64,000 bases of DNA, taken from positions 51,117,125 to 51,181,124 of the forward strand of contig OZ020592.1 in assembly GCA_963971535.1 (NCBI GenBank), in the 5' to 3' direction. The notes beneath the pieces were generated by a model. It did no database searches, was not told where the DNA came from, and saw only the letters and a program-made list of their open reading frames with translations. This stretch comes from Notolepis coatsorum. Its lineage: Eukaryota; Chordata; Actinopteri; Aulopiformes; Paralepididae. The translations under genes and the position numbers were made by a program. Of the stretch, positions 50,436 through 61,700 are shown one piece after another; position 1 is the first letter of the stretch, and each line of letters opens with the position of its first letter.

Positions 50436-51768
50436 TTATAGTTGAAAGTGGGGGTGCAAGTTTTTTTTTTATTCTCTTTTTTTTTTTTTTTACATTTATT
50501 TTAATTTTTTTTTTTGCAAGGGGTGGTTTTGAGGGGGTCCGGCACGACCCCCTCCACGGCAGATTTTTTTACATTTAATGAACACCTGTATGTGCAATTT
50601 CCTGCAATATAGAGCCTTCAATCTTGACCAAAATAAAGCTGCTCTTTTCACTATAAAACTCAGTTTATATTGCAGTATGATAGCTATAATAATAATAACT
50701 TCACTGCGAGGGCTCTTTTAGCTAACGCTAGCTAGGCACGTATGATAGCCAATTACTATTATAATAATAATAATAATAACTTTCCCATCCTCCCAAAGCC
50801 CCTCCAGCCCCGTTCACATCCGCAGCACAAACAACAACAACAACAACTAATTGACGCTATCAATAGCCCCAGTGAGCGCGGCGGCTTAATGAATGAAAAC
50901 TTTATTTAACAGATTGCAGAATGGGTACAATACAGTACGGCTCAATACACACAATTGTTAAGGGGATGCAGACCAGAGAAAGATGTTTGTCTTGTTTACA
51001 TCAGGGACCCCTTTCGTGACTGTGCTGCACCGAGTGAATCCACAGTCACTTGCTCCTCAATGGGAAACCAACCTAGATTTACCATGAAGGACTGGTTCTG
51101 GCCGAACCGTTCGTTATACAGAGACATTACAAAGGTGCTCACAGTTGCACGAGGGGTTCGCACAGAGATACGGGATGGTTTGAAAGCTCGGCGTTGCTAA
51201 TAAATATTTTTAATATTTTTTTATAAACTGCTCAAAGCGGCATTATTTCCGCCGTTGGGTGATCACAGCGCCTGCGCACCATCCTGTATCTCTGGATTCA
51301 CTCGGTGCAGCAGCGCCGAGGCTCACCATACGAGAAATATTCAGTTTCAATCTGTTTGCGCATTTAGTATACAGTCACAGTGTTCGACTTACGTGATGAT
51401 TTGCTCCATTTTGATGTAAACGCTGAAGAATAATCCTCACGAGTCACAATGTTATCCAATATCCAGCCTGAATTTTTCAAACGCTTTCGAAAAAGCCGCC
51501 TCCCCCAACATGTCGTATACGTCATGCCGACGAACCGTGGCCCGTGGGCACTGGATCAAACCATTAAAGTGGGGGGGTCACACAATCTTTGGAAACTTAA
51601 AAACTTGCTATTAAGTGTCATTGCGTATTATTAATTTGATTGAAATTACGTAGTTATGGTTCGATAAGATTTATATATTGGGGGGGATATTTATATCATA
51701 TGATATGATCAAAAAGTGAGGGAGCAAAGAGACAAGCTTGCTCCCCCAAGTTCAATAGTCCTGGAGCC
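50436..51768. mobile_element. Possible non-autonomous DNA transposon
   Basis: The left end 'ttgaaagtgggggtgcaag' (about 50441) and the reversed right end 'ttgaacttgggggagcaag' (ending about 51765) match in 16 of 19 positions, so they could be terminal inverted repeats. A TAG trinucleotide flanks both. Inside are long T runs and an inverted pair 'gcaccgagtgaatccacag' (51030) and its near reverse complement (51291). There is no transposase frame. The superfamily is unresolved. Confidence 0.45.
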
Positions 51769-51841
51769 CGTGCATCGTCTGCTCCGTTAAGTGGGCGCCT
51801 ATGGTTATGTATATAACCAAGTTCTATGAATACTGGTGACG

Positions 51842-52003
51842 CTCAGCGTCATCTGCACTAACCTCACTTCGTGCACAGCACTGAATAAAAATCCACAATG
51901 TACCTTTACATACCAGCATCCGTCTGGCCACACCCCTATCCGCTACTTTCATAAGCAGGTGTGTGGTCACCTACTCGCCTCCTTCCCAAACTTTCACCAC
52001 AAG
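51842..52003. repeat. DIRS-like inverted terminal repeat, left
   Basis: 162 bp, the reverse complement of 56728-56889 with only a few differences. It contains 'ccgtctggccacacccc', also found in the DIRS fragment near 63648. Confidence 0.88.
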
Positions 52004-52031
52004 GCGAGGTCAAGGGCCGCAGTGGCGTCCC

Positions 52032-52124
52032 GACGCTGAGCATCACCAGTATTCATAGAACCTGGTTATATACATAACCTTACGTTCTATATCATACTGG
52101 CTCCGCTCAGCGTCATCTGCACTA
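52032..52124. repeat. DIRS-like internal complementary region
   Basis: Two halves separated by four bases (TTAC, with the T at 52080). 52032-52079 is the reverse complement of the left outer end 51803-51850 (2 mismatches in 48). 52084-52124 is the exact reverse complement of the right outer end 56871-56911 (41 of 41). It would template circularisation of the replication intermediate. Confidence 0.88.
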
Positions 52125-55037
52125 CAGGAGCTGAGCGGGAGCCTGAAGCTCGACAAATGTACCCCGTTGAGGCCCCCCACAACCATCAGACCGGAGAGGA
52201 CCGAGCCCCCCGACCCTCCCTAATGGAGGATACCCTCCCTATTGGAGGAAGGGAGGGAGACGGATCCGACCGTGCAAAGAGAAACTCGAGCAACTCAACG
52301 CACAGGGTGAGCAGACCGTGGCTTGACCCCACGAGTACGCAGACGCACAACCCGCATGCCACCAGGGAACGAACGGAAGGAACAACCCTCGTTACTGCCC
52401 CCAAAATCACGGGGTCAAGAGCAAACTCAACCCCGTGGCAAGGCCGTAGCAGCGGAGCGCGAAGGAAGACCCAGACCCACTGAAGGGACTGGATCCCCCG
52501 GAAAAAGGGAGCCCGGAGAGGTCAATGACGCCAAAGCATCAAGACCTCACCAGGCGGTCACTTAGTGACACCGCCCCGCACATCGCCAGCGTATTCGGAC
52601 AGGGCCCCTCCAAGAGCGGGCCCTTCCCCCCACTAATACGCCGCCTGGCACACTGACCCTGCAACACAGGCAGTCAGCATGGCCGTAACTTGAAGCACTC
52701 AAAAGGCTATACTACAGCGGAAGCAGGCAGCGCACCAGGGAGACGACCCCAGAGGGGTCGATCCCTTAAACCAGGCAGCAGGCGTTTGACCCGAGCCTGG
52801 AGCACTGTGGACGAGACAGGCGCCAAAGGGGTCAACTGAAAACAGCACCCCGGCGGAAGGGGCGTATGCTGGCATTGTTGCGCACCATGACAAAGCCTCC
52901 ACCAAAAAAAACCCGACCCAGAGGGGTCGAGGCAGAGAAGGCTGACACGATTGGCAGACGTCATGAACGTGCAGGGGCACACTCAACCGGGTAACCCGGG
53001 AGTTGACTCTGCTCCAACACACCAGGGAATCAACCACCCTCTTGGTACCACATGCGGTGGTTGTTCCTATAACCCCTCAAGAAAAAACTCCAAAACACAC
53101 CTGCGGGTATACACTGGCTATACCGCAGTACAAGTGTTTCAGTTTTCAAAAAGGGTTATTCCAGGCCTACGGGTCGACGAAACATTACTTCGGACTGGGC
53201 CCGGGAAGCACACAGGGTCACCAGAGGAGGTCCAAAAGAACACCTCAACAGCCCCCTCTTCGCCATGCGTGAGAGAGGAGCGAAAAGAAAGGAGAACCAG
53301 CCCCTTCATGATAGTGCCAGGTACAACATGTACCCAACAAAGGGTCTCCATAACGCCCAACCCTGTGACACCCGGGCCGACCCGGCATTTTTCCCCCCGA
53401 AAAAAGCACAAGTCCCTCAGGGTACCAGAACAGCAGATCTGCGTCCCCGGCGGACAACGGGTTAACTGACCTGGACCAGTGTGACCAGAACCAGTCCCGT
53501 GCCCTAACCACGCCGACATCCCCACTCCAAGAGAGGGGGTAGGTACGCGTGTCGATCTAAAACATGAAAAGAGGGCGCCACCCAGACGGTCCCATTCGTA
53601 CCGCGCTCAGTGGCCCACCCCAAGGGCGTGAGACCCCTCTACCTATGTTCTGATCTATTCCGTTAACATCCCCCAGATATGAACGAGAATCCGTCGAGAC
53701 CCAGTAACAGGCGCTCGGAAGAGAAAAACCTCCATCCCAGTTGCCCTATAAAAACGCTGTTTTAATAACGAGCAACCAAGGCATACTAGCCTCCTGCGTG
53801 ATTCTTATCAGAAACACCCCGAGCCAGCACTATGTACGCGTCGAGACCCAAACACATCAATGGATAGTCTAACCAGACACCAGACATTGGTCCTTCAAGT
53901 CGCCTGGGAGAACGACAAGGAGTTGTCGTGCTTCATATTCTTCACTCTTTTTATTATTAAAAAGAAAGAAACACCGACTGACATGAATCCCACGTGACGC
54001 GGCCGAGGGTAAAAATTGTTTACATTCTTACATCCCGCCACCCTCACCACAGAGAGGAGACGGGAATCCTCAGAGAGACTTCCCACGTGAGCCACAGATT
54101 GAAAAGTCACGGTAACATTGAGCCATGTGACCAACAAACTCAAGTTACATGTATATCGAGCGTAGCAGAACATTAAGTTCCTACACTCTGCCCCGACAAC
54201 TTGACAATGACAGACCCTACATACGGGTCTGAAAAAACTCACGGAAGCCGTCGTCCAATATAAACGTGCCTAGTGACGTTTTCTATGATGGGGGGAAACC
54301 CATGACTCAAAAGCCCGTGATAGGTGCGGAGTCAGGGAAACCCCAACCCCCCCCCCCGTGCCAAGCTACCTAACAGCTTGGCCCTGACCGAAATAAAAGA
54401 GAGTCCAAGAAACCCCCCGACCAATCAGAAGAGGGAAGGAGGGGTTTATCCGGTACCCCCTCGCAAGCCCAACCCTTGCATACGACAACAACAAATAGCC
54501 ATTATGATACCTTAAGTAGCCAGTATGCTAATGAACAGCGCAAAGCTAATTCAATGGACGCTAGCCACAGACAAGTCTGTGAACAGGGTTTATAACAAGG
54601 CCAAGTTATGTATGTGTGAACCCGACACCCGTGTTTATGTTGCAAGACACAGACAATCTGATAGAGAGAGAGAGCGGCCTGAACCGCGGTACCTTTTCAC
54701 ACATGAGCATTACTGCAGACCAACACGACAGTGTTGCGGCTCAATATCACTGTTTAAGCAACAGAGCACACAACTAACCTCTACCTTTATGTGAAGACCT
54801 AACCTTCAGGTCGAGGCAGAAAAAACCTTTTTCAACTGAGTGTAAGCTGCAGGCCTTGCTTAAGCTCTAACATGAATGTAGCGACCAACAAGACTTAAAG
54901 TCCAGCCCTCCTATCAAACCCACACTAGCGAAAGGTTCACACGTCGTATCCCCATCATATGTTTAGTGAATAAACACAAAATCATATTTGGGCCGGGAAG
55001 GGAACAGGGGGGACCACAGAGGGAAAAAGTCATTTTT
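52125..55037. other. Non-coding interior of the DIRS-like element
   Basis: GC-rich. Overlapping short frames on both strands have no conserved motif. The phrase 'ccagaggggtcga' occurs at about 52750 and 52919. It occupies the place where RT, RNase H and recombinase should be. Confidence 0.6.
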
Positions 55038-56602
55038 TCAGCGACGCCTGCCACGAGCCGCTCGGGACTTGCCACCCCGGGGAGCCCCGGAGGGACGGTA
55101 AAGGATAGGAGGCTGGTCACGACGATCCCTACCGTCACCTCCGGGCGTAGATGGGCCGGCTGCAGTGGTGGAGGCGCCCTCTCTCCTCCTGGCCTTCTTT
55201 GCCGAAGGTCCAGCAGTGGCGTTGGTAGCAGCGGCGGCTACGGCGGCGGAACCCCGACGACGAGCCTGCCGTCTGACTCCACCGGCGACATCGGGCGGGG
55301 GGAAATGAGGCTGGAGCACGGAACGCTCCTCCTGCATCTCCCTGCAGGTCGAGGTCATCAACTGCAGTGCCGACCCGAAAAGTCCAGCATCGGAGAGGGG
55401 TGCCGTCAGAAGTGGAGTCCTCTTCCTTTCCGGCACACGCGCCTGCTCCAGCCAAAGGTGGCGCTGGACTAGAGTGGCCAGGGTGCATACTTTCCCAGCT
55501 GCGATGGCCTGCGGCTGGATCAGATGCAGGATGGCTCCTGCCGACTGGGCGAGCTGATCATGTTGCAAATCAGTCAGCTCCGTACCGCCCGTCAGTATCC
55601 CGGACATGAATCTCGCCAGCTGCGCGATGTTAGAAGTGGCAGCCAGAGATTGAGTCGCGGAGATAAATGACTGGTCACTCCAGAAAGCCAACCGCCTCGC
55701 CGATTTCCCTTGGGGAACCGGCTTCCGTAACGGCTCCCACACCACCTCAGGACAAAGGAGAGCTGCCATCGGCCTATCAAGCCGAGGCACCCCCTCCTTA
55801 ATGCCGTCTACCAAACCCACCACCCTCGTGACTCGCACGTAGGCGGGGGTGAGGCCCATGATGTGGGAGACAACCTGTCCCTGACGGACGTAGGCCTCCA
55901 TCGAGGGGAAAAATGGACAGACAACGCCCGTCTCTCTCACAGGACGGCGTTGCCATAGATGACCTATGAGATCATCAGGGACAGGAACAGGCAGTGGCTG
56001 CGGCAGCGGCACGCCGTGTGCGACTGCCGCCGCCACCATGAGCTCAGGGAACAAAGCACTCAGTTCCCCCTGCATACTTTCCCCCACCGAGCTCGCGTCC
56101 CTCACATGCAGCAGACTACCGGTTAAGGAGCCACATTCTGATGTGGCTGATAGCAGGGCATCCTGCCGCCGAGTCGGAGGTTCTAACCCAACATCCGCGT
56201 ACGAGGAACCCCAAGGAGACCTATCACCCCCCTCCAGTGTTACCTGGACGGGCGGCGGACATGTCTCCACCGGGGCGTCGAACAAGAACCCGTCCGCTTC
56301 AACCATGTAGTCCTCTGTTTCCATTTGCGTCTCAAATCCTCCGCCACCAGAGGAGCCGGCCGCCCAACAGCGGACGACTCTCCGGAGGCAAAGGAACCAG
56401 AGCCGGAACCAGGCCATCGCACAGGGGACGGCGCTGGTGCACCAGCTCCTTGGAGAGGCAAACTATCTATCGGACGCCTACCGGGCGCGGCTGCCGACCA
56501 CAAAAGAGGCCTCAACCCCGCTCCAAGACGCACAACAGAGGAGGCAATGGAGAACCGCTGGTGAAGGGTAACGTTGCTAGCGCGACCCTCCGAGGTAAAC
56601 AT
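55038..56602 (-). pseudogene. DIRS-like gag protein (one frameshift near N-terminus)
   Basis: The main frame (55038-56417, up to 459 codons) shows a DIRS-type Gag: 'MEAYVRQGQVVSHIMGLTPA', 'RLAFWSDQSFISATQSLA', 'TPLLTAPLSDAGLFGSALQL', and a basic C-terminus 'KKARRREGAS...KSRAARGRRR' that could bind RNA. The likely start is the ATG at 56602 ('MFTSEGRASNV'), whose frame differs. The 63861 fragment has a comparable start ('MSSPE'). A one-base frameshift must lie between about 56240 and 56417. The residues upstream of 'METEDYM' in the main frame are probably not native. No zinc knuckle was seen. Confidence 0.75.
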
Positions 56603-56727
56603 TATGACTTAGCTTTTTTCTTTAAAAATTTATGAGAGAAAGAAAAAAGCAAGAAAAGATTTAAACACGTAACTCAACTTTCTTCAGCTAAAACAACCTC
56701 GTCAAGTGGGGTATACAACAGGCACTT

Positions 56728-56889
56728 CCTTGTGGTGAAAGTGAAGAAGGAGGCGAGTAGGTGACCACACACCTGCTTGTGAAGGTAGCGGATAGGGGTG
56801 TGGCCAGACGGATGCTGGTATGTAAAGGTACATTGTGGATTTTTATTCAGTGCTGTGCACGAAGTGAGGTTAGTGCAGATGACGCTGAG
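56728..56889. repeat. DIRS-like inverted terminal repeat, right
   Basis: Partner of 51842-52003. It is the 5' terminal repeat relative to gag and so should hold the promoter. Confidence 0.88.
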
Positions 56890-57163
56890 CGGAGCCAGTA
56901 TGATATAGAACTCACGTTATGATAACACTGCGACCACACACGGTTATTAGACTGTCCGTTCTAATGTCCGTTACTTCTTCTTAGAAGTTGTGTTGTGCCA
57001 ACTTCTAGTAGTTTCGTGAAGAGACAGTATTTTCCGTGCTTCTCTCATGGGCAACGTCTTGTCTCAACATGCCTGGACACGCCTGTCACTGTGGGACTCC
57101 ACTCAGGTACTCCATTCTGATAGGCTGGTTCTGAAAACTCCCGCCCTGCTTGTGATAGGACCA

Positions 57164-58062
57164 TGTACATTTACATTTACATTTAGTCATTTAGCTGACG
57201 CTTTTATCCAAAGCGACTTACAAGTTCTGTACGACAAGCCATCAGGAAGGGCACAACTCTATCAGCTGAGCAACAATGTCCATCAAAGTGTTGAGTGCTA
57301 CAGTGTAGGTTAGTTTATTTGGACAAGTGAATGACAGTACGGTTAGTTAGGGTTAGATATTTTTTTAAATAAAAAAAAAATTAAATTATTCAGATAATGG
57401 TTGAAGAAGTGCGTCTTTAGTCGACAGCGAAAGATTGGACGTGATTCGGCTGTCCTAACTGGGGTGGGTAGTTCATTCCACCATTGTGGGGCAAGGACTG
57501 AGAATAGGCGACTTCTCTTTGATGACCCTCCCGGAGCTTGGATAGGAGTAGGTCTGAGGCGGCCAGAAGATGCAGAGCGTAGGGGTCTTGAGGGTGTGTA
57601 GTTAGAGACCATTGACCGGAGGTAGGCGGGAGCGGTTCCCTTTGCCGCACGGTATGCTAGGTCGAGGGCCTTGAAGCGGATTCGTGCAGCAATGGGGAGC
57701 CAGTGCAGGTCCATAAGAAGTGGGGTGACATGGGCCGACTTCGGTAGGTTTGAGATCAGGCGGGCCGCTGCGTTCTGAATGAGTTGAAGAGGCTTAGTGG
57801 CAGTGGCCGGGAGGCCAGCGAGCAGTGCGTTGCAGTAGTCGAGGCGGGAGATGACTGTTGATTGGACGAGGAGTTGGGTGGCTTCTTTTGTCAGGAAGGG
57901 GCGGATCCTTCTGACGTTGCTCAGGAGGAATCGGCAGGTTCTGGTCGTCGCTGCGATGTGAGCAGAGAAGTTCAACTGGTCGTCGAGGACAACACCAAGG
58001 TTCTTGGCGGTCGGGGACGCAGTCACAGCTGCATTCTCGACTGTGATGTACCTGTTCATAAT
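57164..58062 (-). mobile_element. L2-clade LINE, 5'-truncated copy
   Basis: On the plus strand it begins with the reversed tail 'acatttacatttacattta' and 'agtcatttagctgacgc', then the 3' UTR and the ORF2 end. It stops near 58062 by 5' truncation. It is closely similar to 1-598 but in the opposite orientation. Confidence 0.88.
57343..58059 (-). CDS. L2 LINE ORF2, C-terminal ~238 residues
   Basis: An open frame covering the end of the RT and the thumb/C-terminal region: 'KNLGVVLDDQLNF', 'VISRLDYCNALLAGLP', 'LQLIQNAAARLI', 'DLHWLPIAARIRFKAL' and 'WWNELPTPVRTAES'. RT catalytic residues lie upstream of the truncation and are absent. The first Met is internal to the original protein. It has no expected function, but the lack of stops suggests youth. 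Confidence 0.85.
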   Translation of the reverse strand: MNRYITVENAAVTASPTAKNLGVVLDDQLNFSAHIAATTRTCRFLLSNVRRIRPFLTKEATQLLVQSTVISRLDYCNALLAGLPATATKPLQLIQNAAARLISNLPKSAHVTPLLMDLHWLPIAARIRFKALDLAYRAAKGTAPAYLRSMVSNYTPSRPLRSASSGRLRPTPIQAPGGSSKRSRLFSVLAPQWWNELPTPVRTAESRPIFRCRLKTHFFNHYLNNLIFFLFKKISNPN

Positions 58063-58759
58063 GATTCCACTATGTGTAGAATTACGATGGTAGGATAACC
58101 ATCTATTTGCATCTGTGGTACCCTTGACTGAGATTTCATAATCAAAACTGTTAGATTAACCCTGAAAACTGAAAATATCTGTGGTAATAGTTCCTAACAT
58201 GGACTCTCAGAGTGATGGAACAAACAGTAGCAGGCGGCAGTGTTGTGTGACATTCTGGGGAGCCTTCAGGCAAACCCCCCATGCTAAAACTACTTACTCA
58301 ACGGTATTTAGAAGAACAGTTGGAGACACCGGGGGCAGGTCATAAAAGCCCCCTCATGCTAAAACTGTTTGTGACACATACAAGGAGTCTTGAAGACAGT
58401 TGAGCAACTGTGAAACAAAACCACACACTGGAGATCATTTGACTGGGACCGCCTCCCAGAAGACACCAAAAAGGAAGTCAGGGGGGAGAAGACGCCAACT
58501 CATCAACATACCACGGGCCCCCCCCCCCCCCCCCCCGGTTGCTACAGGCACCCACACGACAAGGACATGTTGGGGCAGATAGCCCCAACAAGAAGACTGC
58601 CTGTTTTTAGATACTTGTGATTGGTTGAACTAGTTTAAGAATAGTGAGGTCATTAAATCTATAAGTATTGGAACAGTAGTGAGAGAGAGAGCAGGCCAGC
58701 TCAGACCCGCCACACCCAACCCAGGGGGTCTTTTCTGGTCTCCACCACCTCCTTTATCT
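58063..58759. other. No gene; C homopolymer
   Basis: A run of about 20 C lies at 58518-58537. The phrase 'ccatgctaaaactactt' (58280) is echoed by 'catgctaaaactgtttg' (58355), a weak ~75-bp repeat. No frame is supported. Confidence 0.5.
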
Positions 58760-61700
58760 TTATCTTTATTACGGATCCCCATTAGTCATCACCGCAGCAA
58801 CAACTAGTCTTCCTGGGGTCCACACACAACAAAAACAGTACATACATACATAACATTATAGTAGCATACATTTAAAAATATATTCCAATATTCCTACATA
58901 TAAAAATATAAAAATATTTCCAAATAGCATTACAGTACACAAACAGAGTATCAGATCACAGAAAATACAATAAAAGGGATTAAACTCTCAGACAGTCATA
59001 TCTTTACAGTGTAAACTACAGTATCTGTGTTTTTCTTTAATGTAAACTAATTTCTTTTTCTCTCAATGCTCTTTTCAAATTATTTTTAAAACTTATCTTA
59101 CTGGTTATCTGAGTAAGATGTACTGGCAGTTTATTCCAATATGACATGGCTCTATATAACACAGTTTTCTTTGCTGCATTGGTTTTTGGTAGTAGCAGTG
59201 TGAACGTTTCCCTACAGGCATGCCTAGTATTATACTTATGTCGATCATGTGTACATGTTAGCTGTGAATACAAACAGATAGGTTCTCTTGAGATATATAT
59301 ATTCCTCATGAACAAGATCAGGCTGCAATCCAGTCTGTCTTCCACCTTCAACCACAACAGCTTGGTATGCATCCCCTCCACACTGTTTCTCATTGAGCAG
59401 TTCAGGGCCAGACGGGCCGCTCTGTTCTGAGTGAGCTGGATCTTATTGAGCTCTTGTCTTGAGGCATTAGACCAGACAGCTGGACAGTAGTCAAGGTGAG
59501 AAAGAACTAATGACTGTATCACTTGCTTCAATATCAGATCGGTTAGAAAATACCTACACCTTCTGATAATTGAAATACCTCTGCTCATTTTGGCAACCAC
59601 ATTGTTGGTGTGAGTTGACCATGAGAGTGTTCCATCAAGTGTGACACCCAACAGCTTTGCCTCTCTAACTTGCTCAATAGCTGTTCCGTCTAAAGATATA
59701 CTTAGCTTCACGTCTTTTCTTATAGTATGCTTGGATCCCAATATTAGGCTCTTGGTTTTTGAGATGTTTAACTTCAGCCTGTTTTCAGACACCCAAGTGG
59801 ACACTAAGTTCAAATCTCTCTGAAGGACTTCATTAAGCTCTTCTGTCTTGTCTGATGATGCATACATTGTAGTATCATCGGCGTACATAACCATACATGT
59901 ATTTTCTAATACCCATGGCAAATCATTTGTAAAAATGGAGTAGAAGAGGGGCCCCAGGCAGCTTCCCTGTGGAATTCCACACTGTAGGGATTTAAAGTTG
60001 GACAGGGTACCATTAAACACAACACATTGATGTCTGTTACATAGATAGCTTTTTATCCAGTTAACAGCTGCAGTTCTGAATCCATATGCAGTTAGTTTTA
60101 TGAGCAGCAACTCGTGATCTATGAGGTCAAAAGCTGCACTGAAATCCAGTAGTACAGTACCCACCATTCGCTTCCTGTCAATTTGTTGTAGCCAGTCATC
60201 TGTTAATTGTGTTAAAGCTGTACATGTAGAATAACCCTCCTTATATGCATGTTGGAATTGAGAATTTATACTGTTTTCTGAGAGGTAATGCTGAATCTGT
60301 TTAAAAACAACACCTTCCATGATTTTGCTTAAAACTGGCAAGATACTAATAGGTCGACTATTTGCTCCATTAAAAGGCTGTTTAGCATTTTTTGGAAGTG
60401 GAGTGACCTTAGCTATCTTCCACATTTGAGGAAAAACACCCTCACTTAGACATAGATTAAAAATATGACACAGTGGCTTTGCTACAATTCTGGCTGCCAG
60501 CTGGAGCAGTTTACCATCTAAGTTATCATGACCACAAGGTTTGTCACACTGTATGGACAAGAGAAGCTTTTCCATTTGCTCTAGATTTATATCCATAAAA
60601 TCAAATTCACATTTTTTTGTATGCATAATATGCTGTTTAATTATTGATTCAGACAGCTTACCATCCACTGGCAGCATTTGATTCCTTATCATCTCCACCT
60701 TATCAATAAAATAATCATTAAAATGATTGGCTATATCTCGAGGTTTGGTAATAAATCCACCAGCTGCTTCTATAAACGAGGGCATCGTATTTGTTTTATT
60801 ATTTCCCATGACCTCATTTAAGGTTCTCCATAACTTTTTGCTGTCACCTTTAATTTCTTCAAACTTGGATTTATAGTATTGTTTTTTCTTCTGTGTATTC
60901 ATTTTGGTGACTTTGTTTCTCAGAAAACGGTAGGCCTGCCAATCATCCGAGCCACCGGATGCAATAGCATCCTTTTTCAATTGATCCCTCTCTTTCATAC
61001 AGCTTCTCAACTCCAAATCAAGCCAAGAGGCTTTAGTTGTTTTGACTGTTAATTTCCTCATAGGGGCGTGTTTGTCACAGATGGATGAGAAAAGTTTCAT
61101 AAATAATTGTAAGGCATTCTCTGTACTCGTTAGTTCAGTCACATTATCCCATTGTATCTCGTTCAAGTCTTCAACAAACACATTTTCATTGAAATTATTG
61201 TACATTCTCTTGTATATAACTTTAGGCCCAGCTTTTGGCACCTTAGTTTTCCTTGCTACTGCAATGATGTTATGATCACTAAAGCCTACTGGCACAGATA
61301 CTACTTTTGAACACATCTCCACAGAGTTTGTGAAAATGTGATCAATGCAAGTTGAAGATCTTCCTGTGCACCTGACGTTAACTCTGGTTGGTGCATTCAC
61401 AATCTGTGATAGATTGCACACATTGGCCACATCACTTAATTTCTTTTTTAATGTACATGTTTTGGAGAACCAGTCAATATTAAGGTCTCCAACAAAATAT
61501 ATTTCTCTGTCAATATCAGTGACTATTTGTAGCATCTTGCATATATCTTCAAGGTACTGTATGTTTGAGCCCGGTGGTCTGTAGCAGCAGCCTATTAGAA
61601 TTGGTTTAAGGTGAGGTAGATGAACCTGTAGCCATAGCATTTCCACACCAGGTGCACTTAGATCTATTCGTACTTTGACAGGTATATGTTCTTGAATATA

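Larger units (their letters stand above)
51803..56911 (-). mobile_element. DIRS-like element with ITRs and internal complementary region, gag only
   Basis: The element is bounded by inverted terminal repeats and carries, near its 3' side, a composite region complementary to both outer ends. That is the hallmark of DIRS replication through a circular intermediate. Coding is limited to a gag-like frame near the 5' side (minus strand). The remaining ~2.9 kb (52125-55037) has no RT, RNase H or tyrosine recombinase motif. No target-site duplication is seen, as expected for DIRS. It is a non-autonomous derivative. Confidence 0.82.

Noticed and set aside
55135..55488. Overlapping 117- and 168-codon frames opposite or beside DIRS gag
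   Set aside because: They are GC-rich shadows of the gag frame without motifs.
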